DNA from: Parvicella tangerina | Lineage (GTDB): Bacteria; Bacteroidota; Bacteroidia; Flavobacteriales_D; Parvicellaceae | NCBI RefSeq assembly: GCF_907165195.1 | Contig: NZ_OU015584.1 | Span: 372,001-436,000 of the forward strand | DNA: 64,000 nucleotides | Direction: 5' to 3' | Shown: in pieces, positions 17,700 through 25,898 of the stretch | Layout of the letters: the number at the start of each line of letters is the position of its first letter | Numbering within the stretch: the first letter of the stretch is position 1 | Translations under genes and position numbers: made by a program | The notes under the pieces: generated by a model | The model's database searches: none | Told to the model about the DNA's origin: nothing | What the model saw: the letters and a program-made list of their open reading frames with translations, nothing else

Positions 17700-18698
17700 T
17701 TAGTTAAAGTATTTTCTAATTAGATTGGCCAGTTGATTCGTTTCTATCAAGAAGCCGTCATGTCCGAAAGGAGAGTTGATTTCTTCAAAATGACCTAGCG
17801 GGATGTGATCGGTACAGGACCTCAATAATTCAGAATCTGCCAAGAGGTCTTCTTTAATCCCAATGCAAAGGGTTTTAGAGCTAATCTTGTTTAATGCAGA
17901 TTGGAGGTCTTTTCTATTTCTCGAGATATCATGGGTGTCTAAGCAATTAATTAAAGTAAGGTATGAATGGGGGCTAAATCGATCTGCTAATTTTTTGCCT
18001 TGGTACTGTATGTAGCTGGCGGCAGAAAACTGAGTGATCTGTCCCTCTTTTCTTGGTTGTGTTTGATTGTAGGAATTTGGAGTTCTATAAGTCAATAGCC
18101 CAATTCCTCTTGCTGTTTCCAATCCCTTTTTTCCACCTTTTGAATAAGATAACGTTGCATCTGATTTGATCGCCATTCTTTGTGTTTCATGGATAGCGAT
18201 ATTCCAGGGGGCTTCATAGGGTGCAGAAGCTACGATGATGAGATTTTCTACATTGATCTTTCCAAGGCTGAACTCGAAGGCTTGGTATCCGCCAAACGAA
18301 CCACCAATTGCAAACTTAACAGAAGAAATGTCGAGATGCTGGGCAAGAATTTCATGTAGTCGTGTAACATCTCTCACGGTAATATGAGGGAAGTTTAACC
18401 CTTTTAATTCAACAGGTGTTTCTTCTGAGCATGGTCCAGTAGTCCCATAACACCCACCAATTACATTTGCGCAAATGATAAAGTGTTCGGAAGGGTTGAA
18501 GACCTTTCCTTCACCAACCAGACCAGACCACCATTCGAATGGATTAGCGTTGGCAGTGAGCGCATGAAAGACCCAAACAACATTGCTTTTACTTTCGTTA
18601 AGTTTACCAGCAGTGGAATAGGTGATTCTTACTTCCGGAAGTGATTCGCCAGACTCAAGCCTCACTCCTTCTTTGAGATATAACTGATTTAGTTTCAT
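17700..18698 (-). CDS. metX: Homoserine O-acyltransferase, MetX family
   Basis: A 332-residue alpha/beta-hydrolase that activates homoserine by O-acylation (acetyl-CoA in most MetX, succinyl-CoA in some). The nucleophile elbow GGSFGGYQAFEF contains Ser134, the catalytic Asp region lies near 285-290 and the His is in SPFGHDGF near the C-terminus. WVFHALTANANP (42-53) is the oxyanion-region motif. At 332 residues it is slightly shorter than E. coli-unrelated MetX proteins (about 350-380). Because the downstream partner looks like MetZ, which uses O-succinylhomoserine, the acyl donor is uncertain. Its start overlaps the metZ stop by four bases (ATGA), showing translational coupling. Confidence 0.92.
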   Translation of the reverse strand: MKLNQLYLKEGVRLESGESLPEVRITYSTAGKLNESKSNVVWVFHALTANANPFEWWSGLVGEGKVFNPSEHFIICANVIGGCYGTTGPCSEETPVELKGLNFPHITVRDVTRLHEILAQHLDISSVKFAIGGSFGGYQAFEFSLGKINVENLIIVASAPYEAPWNIAIHETQRMAIKSDATLSYSKGGKKGLETARGIGLLTYRTPNSYNQTQPRKEGQITQFSAASYIQYQGKKLADRFSPHSYLTLINCLDTHDISRNRKDLQSALNKISSKTLCIGIKEDLLADSELLRSCTDHIPLGHFEEINSPFGHDGFLIETNQLANLIRKYFN

Positions 18699-19870
18699 AG
18701 TTTGTTTAATGCTTGATCTAAGTCTTGAATAATGTCTTCAATGTTTTCAAGGCCAATTGATAACCTGATCAGTCCACCACTTATGCCGAGTTCGTGCTTT
18801 TGTTCTTCGCTTAGCTTTGATGCAGTTGTGGAGGCTGGATGAGTAGCAATACTTCTAGTATCTCCAAGATTTGCGGTTAGGCTGAACAATCCCAACTGGT
18901 TAAGAAATTTCGCACCATCTTTCTTTTGATTCCCCCTGATGATGGCTGTGACAATTCCACCTCCTTTTTGGAGTTGTTTTTTTGCTAACTCATAATTAGA
19001 ATAACTTTCCAAGTGTGGATAAATGACACGCTCGATGTTAGGATTTCCTTCAAGGTACTGTGCTACTTTCAGAGCGTTTTCACAATGACGATCCATTCGG
19101 ACGTGGAGTGTCTCCAGAGACTTTGACAACACCCATGCATTGAATGGAGAGAGACTAACTCCTGTTCTTCTCAGGAAATCATAGCATGCAGAAATATCTT
19201 GAGTGTTCCCAGAGATGGTTCCACCTAATACTCTTCCCTGACCATCTATCCATTTCGTAGCGGAATGTATTACAATGTCTGCTCCCCACTTAATAGGTTG
19301 TTGCAGGTAAGGAGTAGCAAAACAGTTGTCTACAACCAACTTGGCTCCTTTTTTATGAGAGAGTTCTGAAAGCCAAGCCAAATCAATAATGTCTAATGTC
19401 GGATTAGAAGGTGTTTCAACTAGAACAAGTTTTGTGTTGGCTTGAAAACTACGTTCCCAACCTTCGAGATCATTGAGGTGAACAAACGTGGTTTGAATCC
19501 CCCATTTAGGCAAAATCTCCCGGAGTATGTAAAGTGAGTTTCCAAAAAGCGCTTTGGATGCGATGACGTGATCACCAGATTTCAGCAGAGCCGATAAGCA
19601 AACAAAAATAGCTCCCATCCCTGAAGCTGTTGCAACCGTACTTTCAGCTCCCTCTAAAAGACTGATTTTTGTGCAAAACTCGTCAACATTTGGGTTAGAA
19701 AAGCGAGAGTACAGGTTTCCTTCAATCTCTTTTGCAAAAAGTGCTGCCCCCTCTTCTGCCGAGTCAAAAGTAAAGCTACTCGTTAAGAATAATGGCGTGG
19801 CGTGCTCTTTTTGAGTTGTTTGCGCGGTTTGCGTGCGAATAGCTAGTGTTTCAAAGGCTAATTTCTTCAT
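18695..19870 (-). CDS. metZ: O-succinylhomoserine sulfhydrylase-like PLP enzyme (MetZ type)
   Basis: A 391-residue PLP-dependent Cys/Met metabolism enzyme that converts an O-acylhomoserine and sulfide to homocysteine. The PLP lysine is Lys206 in HSATKWIDGQGRVLGG; the DGQGR after the lysine is typical of MetZ rather than of cystathionine synthase/lyase. VDNCFATPYLQQP (180-192) holds the Asp that contacts the pyridine nitrogen, and YSRFSNPN (54-61) and ATASGMGAI (80-88) are standard family motifs. Length is usual (about 390-400). It is sandwiched by four-base overlaps between OsmC and metX. MetY or MetB activities cannot be excluded by sequence alone, but MetZ best fits the motif. Confidence 0.88.
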   Translation of the reverse strand: MKKLAFETLAIRTQTAQTTQKEHATPLFLTSSFTFDSAEEGAALFAKEIEGNLYSRFSNPNVDEFCTKISLLEGAESTVATASGMGAIFVCLSALLKSGDHVIASKALFGNSLYILREILPKWGIQTTFVHLNDLEGWERSFQANTKLVLVETPSNPTLDIIDLAWLSELSHKKGAKLVVDNCFATPYLQQPIKWGADIVIHSATKWIDGQGRVLGGTISGNTQDISACYDFLRRTGVSLSPFNAWVLSKSLETLHVRMDRHCENALKVAQYLEGNPNIERVIYPHLESYSNYELAKKQLQKGGGIVTAIIRGNQKKDGAKFLNQLGLFSLTANLGDTRSIATHPASTTASKLSEEQKHELGISGGLIRLSIGLENIEDIIQDLDQALNKL

Positions 19871-20283
19871 GTTGTGTAGGGTTTTATTTTTGATGAATAC
19901 GTAATCTCAACATGCTCTCGAAGCATATGTGATACGGAGCAATATTTGTCCTTTGTGAGCTGAATGGCTCTTTTTAGTTTCTCTTCTGGAACATCGCCTT
20001 CTATCTCAATGAATAAATTGATTTTAGTGAATACAGCTGGTGTTGAATCTGCTCTGGTCCCAGTTGCAGAAATCCTTAGGTTGTTAAAATTAATTCGCTG
20101 CTTTCTTAAGATGTTTTCAATGTCAATGGCTGAACAAGAAGCCAGTCCTGCTAGTATTAGCTCCATTGGTCGAAAAGTTCGCTTTGAAGGGTTGTCTTGG
20201 TTTGCTCCTACTTCTATTTGAGTGGAGTCATTAGCTGCAATGTACTGCAGTGGTCTGGATGTTTGAGATAAAGTTACTTTCAT
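19867..20283 (-). CDS. OsmC/Ohr family protein
   Basis: A 138-residue OsmC-like protein with the two reactive cysteines of the family, in ELILAGLASCSAIDIENIL and in KDKYCSVSHMLRE. Family members reduce organic hydroperoxides or handle thiols. It is the first gene after the SAM-I riboswitch and its terminator, and its 3' end overlaps metZ by four bases, so it belongs to the methionine operon. OsmC-like genes next to sulfur-assimilation genes are frequent in Bacteroidota, which suggests a role in redox or persulfide chemistry during sulfide use. The exact substrate is unknown. Confidence 0.88.
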   Translation of the reverse strand: MKVTLSQTSRPLQYIAANDSTQIEVGANQDNPSKRTFRPMELILAGLASCSAIDIENILRKQRINFNNLRISATGTRADSTPAVFTKINLFIEIEGDVPEEKLKRAIQLTKDKYCSVSHMLREHVEITYSSKIKPYTT

Positions 20284-20332
20284 GTTATTTTCTTTAAGCT
20301 TTAAATCAGCTTATCAGAAAATCCATGACAAC

Positions 20333-20367
20333 AAAAAAAGCCTTGTCAGTAAATCACTAACAAGGCT
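20333..20367 (-). terminator. Rho-independent terminator of the SAM-I riboswitch
   Basis: On the minus strand AGCCTTGT and ACAAGGCT form a strong stem, extended through TAGT/ACTG around a short loop, directly followed by seven T residues. It lies between the riboswitch aptamer and the OsmC start, the usual expression platform in which SAM binding favours this terminator and blocks transcription of the methionine genes. Confidence 0.9.
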
Positions 20368-20396
20368 GGTATATTGAATATTGAATTCATTGTTGT

Positions 20397-20504
20397 GACT
20401 TATCTATCCCAATAAATTGGGTTGGATTTAGCACCTTCTGTAAAATTACAGGGTTGCTAAGGTTTCATAGGGCCTTTCCCTCCACCTTTCTTGATAAATT
20501 GATT
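20397..20504 (-). promoter_or_regulatory. SAM-I (S-box) riboswitch aptamer
   Basis: Read on the minus strand, the core motifs are present in order. They are P1 5' strand TTATC followed by AAGA, GGTGGAGGGA, GGCCCTATGAAACC, TTAGCAACC, the AAGGTGCTAA block, CCAACCCAATTTATTGGG hairpin (P4) and the closing GATAAG 3' strand of P1. This is an almost consensus SAM-I aptamer, which binds S-adenosylmethionine and turns off the genes behind it. It is followed by a terminator and then OsmC-metZ-metX-rhodanese-thrA. Known S-box RNAs regulate methionine and cysteine genes, consistent with this operon. Confidence 0.95.
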
Positions 20505-20518
20505 TAAAGAACTTGGCG

Positions 20519-20551
20519 CAAAGTTAAGTGATAAAAAACCTAACCTCCAAA
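20519..20551 (-). promoter_or_regulatory. Promoter of the riboswitch-controlled methionine operon
   Basis: On the minus strand TTTGG (20547-20551) and TAACTTTG (20519-20526) are separated by 20 bp. They match the Bacteroidota -33 (TTG) and -7 (TAnnTTTG) elements. The predicted start, about 6-7 bp after the -7 box, lies just ahead of the riboswitch P1 helix, exactly where it should be. Confidence 0.7.
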
Positions 20552-20570
20552 TAAATTTTAGAAAGAGTGA

Positions 20571-22136
20571 TTATTTTCTAATAATCTTTAAGACTTCAGT
20601 TTGGTTGATCAGTAGATAATCCACCTCTAAGAAGTACATTCCGGCAGCCAGTTCTGCAATATCCTCGAGTGTATAGTGGTCTGCATAAATCTCTGACTGT
20701 TTGATCAATCTACCCTCAGAGCTTCTTAATTTGAGCACGGCACTCACCTTGCGATTAAAGTTAATGGATACGGAACTATTGGCTGGATTGGGATAAACAC
20801 TCACAAGTGGTTTTATGACTTCATCTATTCGAAGTCCCGGATTTCCATTACCTCCGTTGCCAGTTGTATCAGGTGAGTTTGGAATGTAGTTGCAGAAGAC
20901 ATTGTTGATGGTGTCTGCAAGTGGAGTGCCTGCAATAATGCCAGATCCCGGAGTGGTTTCCATATAATCTCCAGTGATTTCCCAAATAATAGCTCCAGCT
21001 AAATCTTGTTCTACAATATATTCTGCCTTAAGTGCAACTGATCTCTCATCATCAAAAGATACGAAGGTGTTTAGTCCGTTTTTTCCGGTGAGGTAGGGTG
21101 TTTTTGCTAAGCTATCCCAATGATAGTCAAATTGACTGAGACTAGACATTACGTTGTAATACAGCGGAGTTCCTTGATCTGTACCGAAAGTATTTAAATC
21201 AGCTTGTCCAGTTCCCTGTACGTGAAGCCCTGGGGATGAAACGGTAGTTTGAGATCGGCCGTAAAAAGCTATTCCGGCATTAAGCTTTGCGGGGTCAACC
21301 TGATAGGTGTTTAGAAGTGTTTGAACAGCAGCGTCTAAATTAAAGGCTGGATTGCCTTGTGCTGGTGCTTTGAGTGGGGAATTATGGTTGGTGATAGGGT
21401 CAAAAGCCCCAAAAAAGTCATAGCTCATAAGATTGATATAATCTACCTGTTGGGCTATGGTGTTCCAGTCAATGTCATCCATTTTGTTGGGGTCGGCACT
21501 TACACACGCAGACAAGATCATTGTTTTTCCAATAGAGTTTCCGTAGTTGTCAATCGCGGTTCTGATGTCTTGGAGAAGCAAGTTGAAGTTAGTAATGTCT
21601 TGTGCTGTTCCTCCGTGCGTAGCGAACCCTGGGTATTCCCAATCAATATCGATGCCATCAAAATTATAAGTTTGGATCAGGTCAACACACGATTGCGCGA
21701 ACGTTGCTCTTTTTTGAGGATCGGCTGCAATAATTGGAAAATTGTCCGAAAGTGTCCATCCGCCTATAGCAGGTATGATTTTAACTCCATTGTTGTGGGC
21801 TAGCTCCACAATTGAAGTATTTGGGTAATAGCCACCAGATGCCCAGTTAATTTCTCCCAGTAACAGGTTTTCATCAGCCCAGTCATCTGTGGCGTCAATC
21901 GTACCATCAGCTTGGGGAGCAAAAAAGCTGTAGTTGATGATGGTATACTTAGAATAATCAATAGATTGAGGGTTAACTAGCTTATTCCTGTCATACCATT
22001 GCCAATTGGGGTAGTACCCAATGACTTCTCTGCAGTTTTGAGCGTTTGCTAAATTTGCTTTGAGAATTGGTGTTCCCGAAATGATGATCAGCAATAGGGT
22101 TTGTGTGATCTTCTCGATTAATAGTTTTGGTTCCAT
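20571..22136 (-). CDS. Secreted GH18 chitinase with T9SS type A C-terminal domain
   Basis: A 521-residue secreted glycoside hydrolase family 18 enzyme. It has a signal peptide (about 1-32), then a TIM-barrel catalytic domain (about 35-410). The catalytic motif is DGIDIDWE at 160-167, with Glu167 the acid/base, and AIGGWTLS (123-130) is the second conserved GH18 strand. A Gly/Asn-rich linker (NSPDTTGNGGNGNPGL) leads to a T9SS sorting domain (about 440-521; SVYPNPANSSVSINF ... KIIRK). Substrate-assisted hydrolysis of chitin or related GlcNAc polymers at or outside the cell surface is expected. Other GH18 activities such as endo-beta-N-acetylglucosaminidase are possible but less likely given the TIM-barrel length and motif. 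It has its own promoter at 22168-22199. Confidence 0.92.
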   Translation of the reverse strand: MEPKLLIEKITQTLLLIIISGTPILKANLANAQNCREVIGYYPNWQWYDRNKLVNPQSIDYSKYTIINYSFFAPQADGTIDATDDWADENLLLGEINWASGGYYPNTSIVELAHNNGVKIIPAIGGWTLSDNFPIIAADPQKRATFAQSCVDLIQTYNFDGIDIDWEYPGFATHGGTAQDITNFNLLLQDIRTAIDNYGNSIGKTMILSACVSADPNKMDDIDWNTIAQQVDYINLMSYDFFGAFDPITNHNSPLKAPAQGNPAFNLDAAVQTLLNTYQVDPAKLNAGIAFYGRSQTTVSSPGLHVQGTGQADLNTFGTDQGTPLYYNVMSSLSQFDYHWDSLAKTPYLTGKNGLNTFVSFDDERSVALKAEYIVEQDLAGAIIWEITGDYMETTPGSGIIAGTPLADTINNVFCNYIPNSPDTTGNGGNGNPGLRIDEVIKPLVSVYPNPANSSVSINFNRKVSAVLKLRSSEGRLIKQSEIYADHYTLEDIAELAAGMYFLEVDYLLINQTEVLKIIRK

Positions 22137-22167
22137 GTTTTAATGATTTTAGGTTTAATTGTGGAGA

Positions 22168-22199
22168 CAAAACTAGATTTGAGTAAACCACATGTCAAA
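22168..22199 (-). promoter_or_regulatory. Promoter of the chitinase gene
   Basis: On the minus strand TTTG (22196-22199) and TAGTTTTG (22168-22175) are 20 bp apart. They match the Bacteroidota -33 and -7 consensus, and the 5' leader would be about 25 nt. It lies in the 136-bp gap between the AraC-type regulator and the chitinase, so the chitinase is likely a separate transcription unit. Confidence 0.65.
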
Positions 22200-22272
22200 T
22201 AGATGTGTTTCAGATTGGTAAAGTAGACTTACAGATTGATCAATTAGGAAGTCTGAAAACCTGTTGTCATCC

Positions 22273-23772
22273 TTATTTGGTGCGGTTTTTCCGTAAATAG
22301 GACGGGGTGAGCCCTGTTGACTTTTTGAAGTTGCTATTGAAGCTGGAAATCGAAGCAAAACCAACAGTATTAGCAATCCCTTCAATGCTAAGGTGGTCAA
22401 AATCCGGGTTGATAAGCATTTCCTTTGCGGATTCAACTCGAAGTTCGTTGATTAACTTAGAGAAACTTACGTTATAATGAGAGTTAATAGCTTCAGACAA
22501 GTAAGTTCTATTGGTTTGAAGCTTTCTTGCAAGTAGTTCAATAGACAATTTGGAGTCATGAATGATTTTTTCATCAACTAAAAGTTGGTTTAGATTTGCA
22601 ACTAATTCTGTGTATTGATCAGTTGTCTCACGTTGTTCTCTTGGTTTGGTTTTGAGTGTCTTTTTCAAGAGAATTTTATTCTTTTTTTTAAGCTGAAAGA
22701 GCAGGGTTAGAATGATAATAAGGGTAAGCACAAGTACGCCAGAGAAGATAGATAGGAGAAGATTGTGCCATTTTTCAGTGGCTAGTTTTTGAGATTGGAT
22801 TTGATTTTCCAGTTTTTCCTTTTCAATTTTATGGTTCAATTCAAGCGCAATAATGTTTTCTGATACCTGGGATGAGTTATACTTATTGCTCAGGCTATCT
22901 GCTTGGATTCTATGGGAGTAGGCAGTCTCAAACAATTGATGTTGTGCATATAACTTACTGAGCGACTCATGAAAACGGATTAAATCAAGTACCATTCCTG
23001 TTTGTTGAGCCAATTGCATGCCTTCTAGGTAATAGGATTCACTCAAATCGAAAGAATCTTGCTGAGCATAGATGTCTGCCAAATTACCTAACGTCCGAAC
23101 TTCAGCAAAATTATCCGATTCTAGTTGAATGATGGTCAACGCCTTTTTAAAGTAAGCTTTTGCCTCATCAAGATTTCCTAAGAAGCTATTGGTTAAGGCA
23201 ATGTTCAACCGGAGATAAAGAGAGTTTCTATTGGTTCCCTTCGTTTCAAGTGCCATTGCTTTGGAGAGGTAATTCATTGCTTTTTCATGTTCACCTAAAG
23301 CATTTAACCCTTTTGAGAGTCTCATATAGAGACTTTGGACATGCGTTTCAGAAAAGCCTTCGTTGATGAGATCAATGGATTTGTAATATTGATCAACGGC
23401 TAGCTCTGGGTTTTCATTTCTTAAAGAAATGTTGCCCAAAATGCTGTTGTATTCAGCTGCGATCGAAGCTGGAGTAGATGATGAAGCTATCTCATCCTGC
23501 AGGTCCTTCATCAATTCTAAGGCTTTTAGATGTTCGCCTTTAAGGTCAATAGCATCGCAATAGGCGATATTCTCCAAAAGTTTGTCGTTTTCTGACTGAA
23601 GTTGGTTTTTATAATTCTCATGGATGAGGTGAATAGAATCTATCGCTGAGATGGTTTTGTAGGTCTTACTAAAGGTGTAAGTGTCTACTACTGTTTTGTC
23701 GTTTTGGCCATATAATACGAGTATGCCCTGCAGGGTACAAATGACCGCTATGAAAATTTTAATGGCTTTCAA
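22273..23772 (-). CDS. TPR-membrane-AraC regulator
   Basis: A 499-residue one-component membrane regulator. It has a signal peptide (1-22), then periplasmic TPR-like helical repeats (about 80-300; ELAVDQYYKSIDLI, LDEAKAYFKKALTII). A coiled coil follows (about 305-335), a single transmembrane helix (337-360), a basic linker and a C-terminal AraC/XylS HTH domain (about 405-496; IELLARKLQTNRTYLSEAIN and IANTVGFASISSFNSNFKKSTG). This design is widespread in Bacteroidota, sensing outside and binding DNA inside. The two neighbouring proteins share the same TPR sensory half but differ in output (AraC here, SpoIIE phosphatase upstream). It starts 5 bp after the SpoIIE gene stop. Its target may be the chitinase promoter downstream, an inference from adjacency only. 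Confidence 0.9.
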   Translation of the reverse strand: MKAIKIFIAVICTLQGILVLYGQNDKTVVDTYTFSKTYKTISAIDSIHLIHENYKNQLQSENDKLLENIAYCDAIDLKGEHLKALELMKDLQDEIASSSTPASIAAEYNSILGNISLRNENPELAVDQYYKSIDLINEGFSETHVQSLYMRLSKGLNALGEHEKAMNYLSKAMALETKGTNRNSLYLRLNIALTNSFLGNLDEAKAYFKKALTIIQLESDNFAEVRTLGNLADIYAQQDSFDLSESYYLEGMQLAQQTGMVLDLIRFHESLSKLYAQHQLFETAYSHRIQADSLSNKYNSSQVSENIIALELNHKIEKEKLENQIQSQKLATEKWHNLLLSIFSGVLVLTLIIILTLLFQLKKKNKILLKKTLKTKPREQRETTDQYTELVANLNQLLVDEKIIHDSKLSIELLARKLQTNRTYLSEAINSHYNVSFSKLINELRVESAKEMLINPDFDHLSIEGIANTVGFASISSFNSNFKKSTGLTPSYLRKNRTK

Positions 23773-23777
23773 CTCAC

Positions 23778-25718
23778 TTAAATTTCAATACTAACAATGG
23801 TGATGTCATCAATTTGAGCTTGATTTCCTTTCCATTGCTCAAGTGCATTTAGAAGATGATTCTTTCTTTCGTTGGCAGGAAGTTTTGATGTGTTAATGAG
23901 TAGTTCATTAAAAGGCTTATAGAAAAGTTTTTTCCCATTTATTCCTCCCTTTTGATCTGGCATTCCATCGGTATAGATGTATAGAACGTCTCCATCCTCA
24001 ATACACTCTTTTTGCTCACTAAACTCTTGATTCAGTTGCCCGATAGCTGCTTTATTCCCTTTAAGCTCCTTGGTTGAGCCATTTTTCTTGACGATTAGCA
24101 TACGTTGCTTGGTTCCAATGAATACGAGCTCTTTTTTTGTGCGATTTATTCTACATAGGCTCAGTTCAAGACCAAATTTGTCATTATCAGCATTTTTGCC
24201 CTGAAGTTTTTGCATCAGCATTTCATTGAATTGATTCATAATTTCAGTGCATGAGCGTAGGTTTTGCTTTTCTAGTTCAGCGAGAATGTTAAGGCACAAA
24301 ATAGTCATGAAAGCTCCTGGCACACCATGTCCGGTGCAGTCTCCAACAGCGATGAGTGTATGTTCTTTATCCGTGTTAAACCAATAAAAATCGCCAGAAA
24401 CGATATCCTTCGGAAGGTAAACCAACTCTGCTTTGGGAAAGTAGTCCTGAAAATCATTCCACTTCTGGAGAAGCTGTGTCTGAATCTCCTTAGCATAATT
24501 AATACTATCTTCAGTAGCTTTCTTTTCTTTATCGATAATTCTTTTCTGAGCAGCGATAAGCTGGTTTTGTTCTTTTGTTTTTCTGTACCTGAAAAAAATG
24601 ATGATTAAGACCAGCAAAATGCTCACGGTGAGAATGACTGAAATAATGATCAGGTAGTTTCGCGTATTGATTTCATTTTGACTAGCCAACTGCTCCTGTT
24701 TGTGCTTGGTAGCTTGTAGTTCCTGTTCTAACTTATTGTGATAATTGATGTTCTTCACTTCTAGTTGAGTGATATTGTCTACAACTTCAGAACCATTATA
24801 AATGGCGTCAATACTGTCTGAAAAAACCTTGGCGTAAAATGCTTTTTCAAAATCACCCTGCTTCACATAAATATTACTTAACCCTTGATAGAAGCTGAAT
24901 AGATCATGGTGTTGCTCGTAAAGCATTGCAGCATCTATAGCCTTAAAATAGTAGGCTTCTGCTTTTAGAAGAGAATCCTGAGAACGATAAATATCGGCAA
25001 TATTACCATAGGTTCTGATCAGTGCGTAATGATCTTTTTGAGTCTTAGTTATTTCAACAGCTTCCAAAAAAACTTCTTTAGCTTCCTCTGGTTTATCCAT
25101 GTTGAGAAAACAAACAGCCTTGTTCAACTTGAGGTAGAGTTTGTTTCGCTCATGTTTTGAATATGGATTCAGCTGTTCTGCTTCCAAAAACTGTTGTAAA
25201 GCTTCTTCATGCAACTCAAGCGCATTGAGTACAACACCTCTTCTCATAAGCTTTTTCTGATAAGTCTCATGATGGGTCGTGTCAGTCATTAAGGCGATAG
25301 CTTTGTCAGCATATTTAAGTGCTAACTCTGGGTTGGCAGATGCCAGTGAAATGACACCCAGTACGCTATAGTAATCAGACTTTTCAAGATTTGAGCACAG
25401 TTCAATCGTATCAGCAAGTTTGTCGAGAAGCTCGATGGCAGTCTCGTTTCCGCCTTTGCGATTTACGGCTTCGGCATACGCCAATTGAATATTGATGAGT
25501 TGGTTTTGATGGGGTGGAAGGTTGAGTATATCCTGATAAATTGAATCTACCTGCTTTTTGTCTGCTCCACTGTTAAAGAGGTCGCTATACCATAAGGTTC
25601 CTGTGATTTTACCTTTTTTCACCTGTTCTGTGAACACGGTTGAGTGCTGTTGGGCAGAAATTGGTGCATGAAAAAGCCATGTAAGTATTATTAAGGTAAT
25701 GCCAAAAAGTCTTTTCAT
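23778..25718 (-). CDS. TPR-containing SpoIIE-type (PP2C) phosphatase
   Basis: The frame extends to 25763, but the ATG at 25718 starts a clear signal peptide (MKRLFGITLIILTWLFHAPISAQQ), giving 646 residues. It has periplasmic TPR repeats (about 65-310), a coiled coil (320-350), a transmembrane helix (355-378) and a linker with DSINYAKEIQ. The SpoIIE/PP2C phosphatase domain (about 430-646) carries SGDFYW (441-446), DCTGHGVPGAF (460-470), YTDGMPDQ (582-589) and DDIT (637-640), all metal-binding landmarks of the family. Such proteins dephosphorylate anti-sigma-factor antagonists or other Ser/Thr phosphoproteins in response to an external signal. The natural substrate is not encoded in the neighbourhood. 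A paralogue with the same layout is at 53513-55564. Confidence 0.92.
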   Translation of the reverse strand: MKRLFGITLIILTWLFHAPISAQQHSTVFTEQVKKGKITGTLWYSDLFNSGADKKQVDSIYQDILNLPPHQNQLINIQLAYAEAVNRKGGNETAIELLDKLADTIELCSNLEKSDYYSVLGVISLASANPELALKYADKAIALMTDTTHHETYQKKLMRRGVVLNALELHEEALQQFLEAEQLNPYSKHERNKLYLKLNKAVCFLNMDKPEEAKEVFLEAVEITKTQKDHYALIRTYGNIADIYRSQDSLLKAEAYYFKAIDAAMLYEQHHDLFSFYQGLSNIYVKQGDFEKAFYAKVFSDSIDAIYNGSEVVDNITQLEVKNINYHNKLEQELQATKHKQEQLASQNEINTRNYLIIISVILTVSILLVLIIIFFRYRKTKEQNQLIAAQKRIIDKEKKATEDSINYAKEIQTQLLQKWNDFQDYFPKAELVYLPKDIVSGDFYWFNTDKEHTLIAVGDCTGHGVPGAFMTILCLNILAELEKQNLRSCTEIMNQFNEMLMQKLQGKNADNDKFGLELSLCRINRTKKELVFIGTKQRMLIVKKNGSTKELKGNKAAIGQLNQEFSEQKECIEDGDVLYIYTDGMPDQKGGINGKKLFYKPFNELLINTSKLPANERKNHLLNALEQWKGNQAQIDDITIVSIEI

Positions 25719-25834
25719 GTAATCAAAATGATATCCTAAGTTACTGGAATAATAATAAACCATTGAATAAACAAACCGATAATTGACTTAGATTATTGCA
25801 GTCCTAACTGAGTTTGGTTAGAAATAAAGAAAGA

Positions 25835-25870
25835 TTTTTGAAGTCTCATTTTCTTTTGTCGTTAGTTTTG
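25835..25870 (+). promoter_or_regulatory. Candidate promoter of metH
   Basis: TTTTTG at 25835-25840 and a perfect TAnnTTTG match (TAGTTTTG, 25863-25870) are 22 bp apart, slightly wider than usual. The predicted start is about 20 bp upstream of the metH ATG. No cobalamin or SAM riboswitch motif is visible in the 180-bp divergent gap. Confidence 0.45.
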
Positions 25871-25898
25871 TCCCGTTGTTTTACATCAAAAAAATGTT

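Noticed and set aside
20558-20581. Hairpin TTAGAAA/TTTCTAA overlapping the chitinase stop codon as a terminator
   Set aside because: The stem is AT-rich with a 10-base loop and the following T run is interrupted. It is more likely a chance palindrome; no confident terminator call.
25764-25898. Cobalamin riboswitch upstream of metH
   Set aside because: The gap is too short and no B12-box or SAM aptamer motif is visible.
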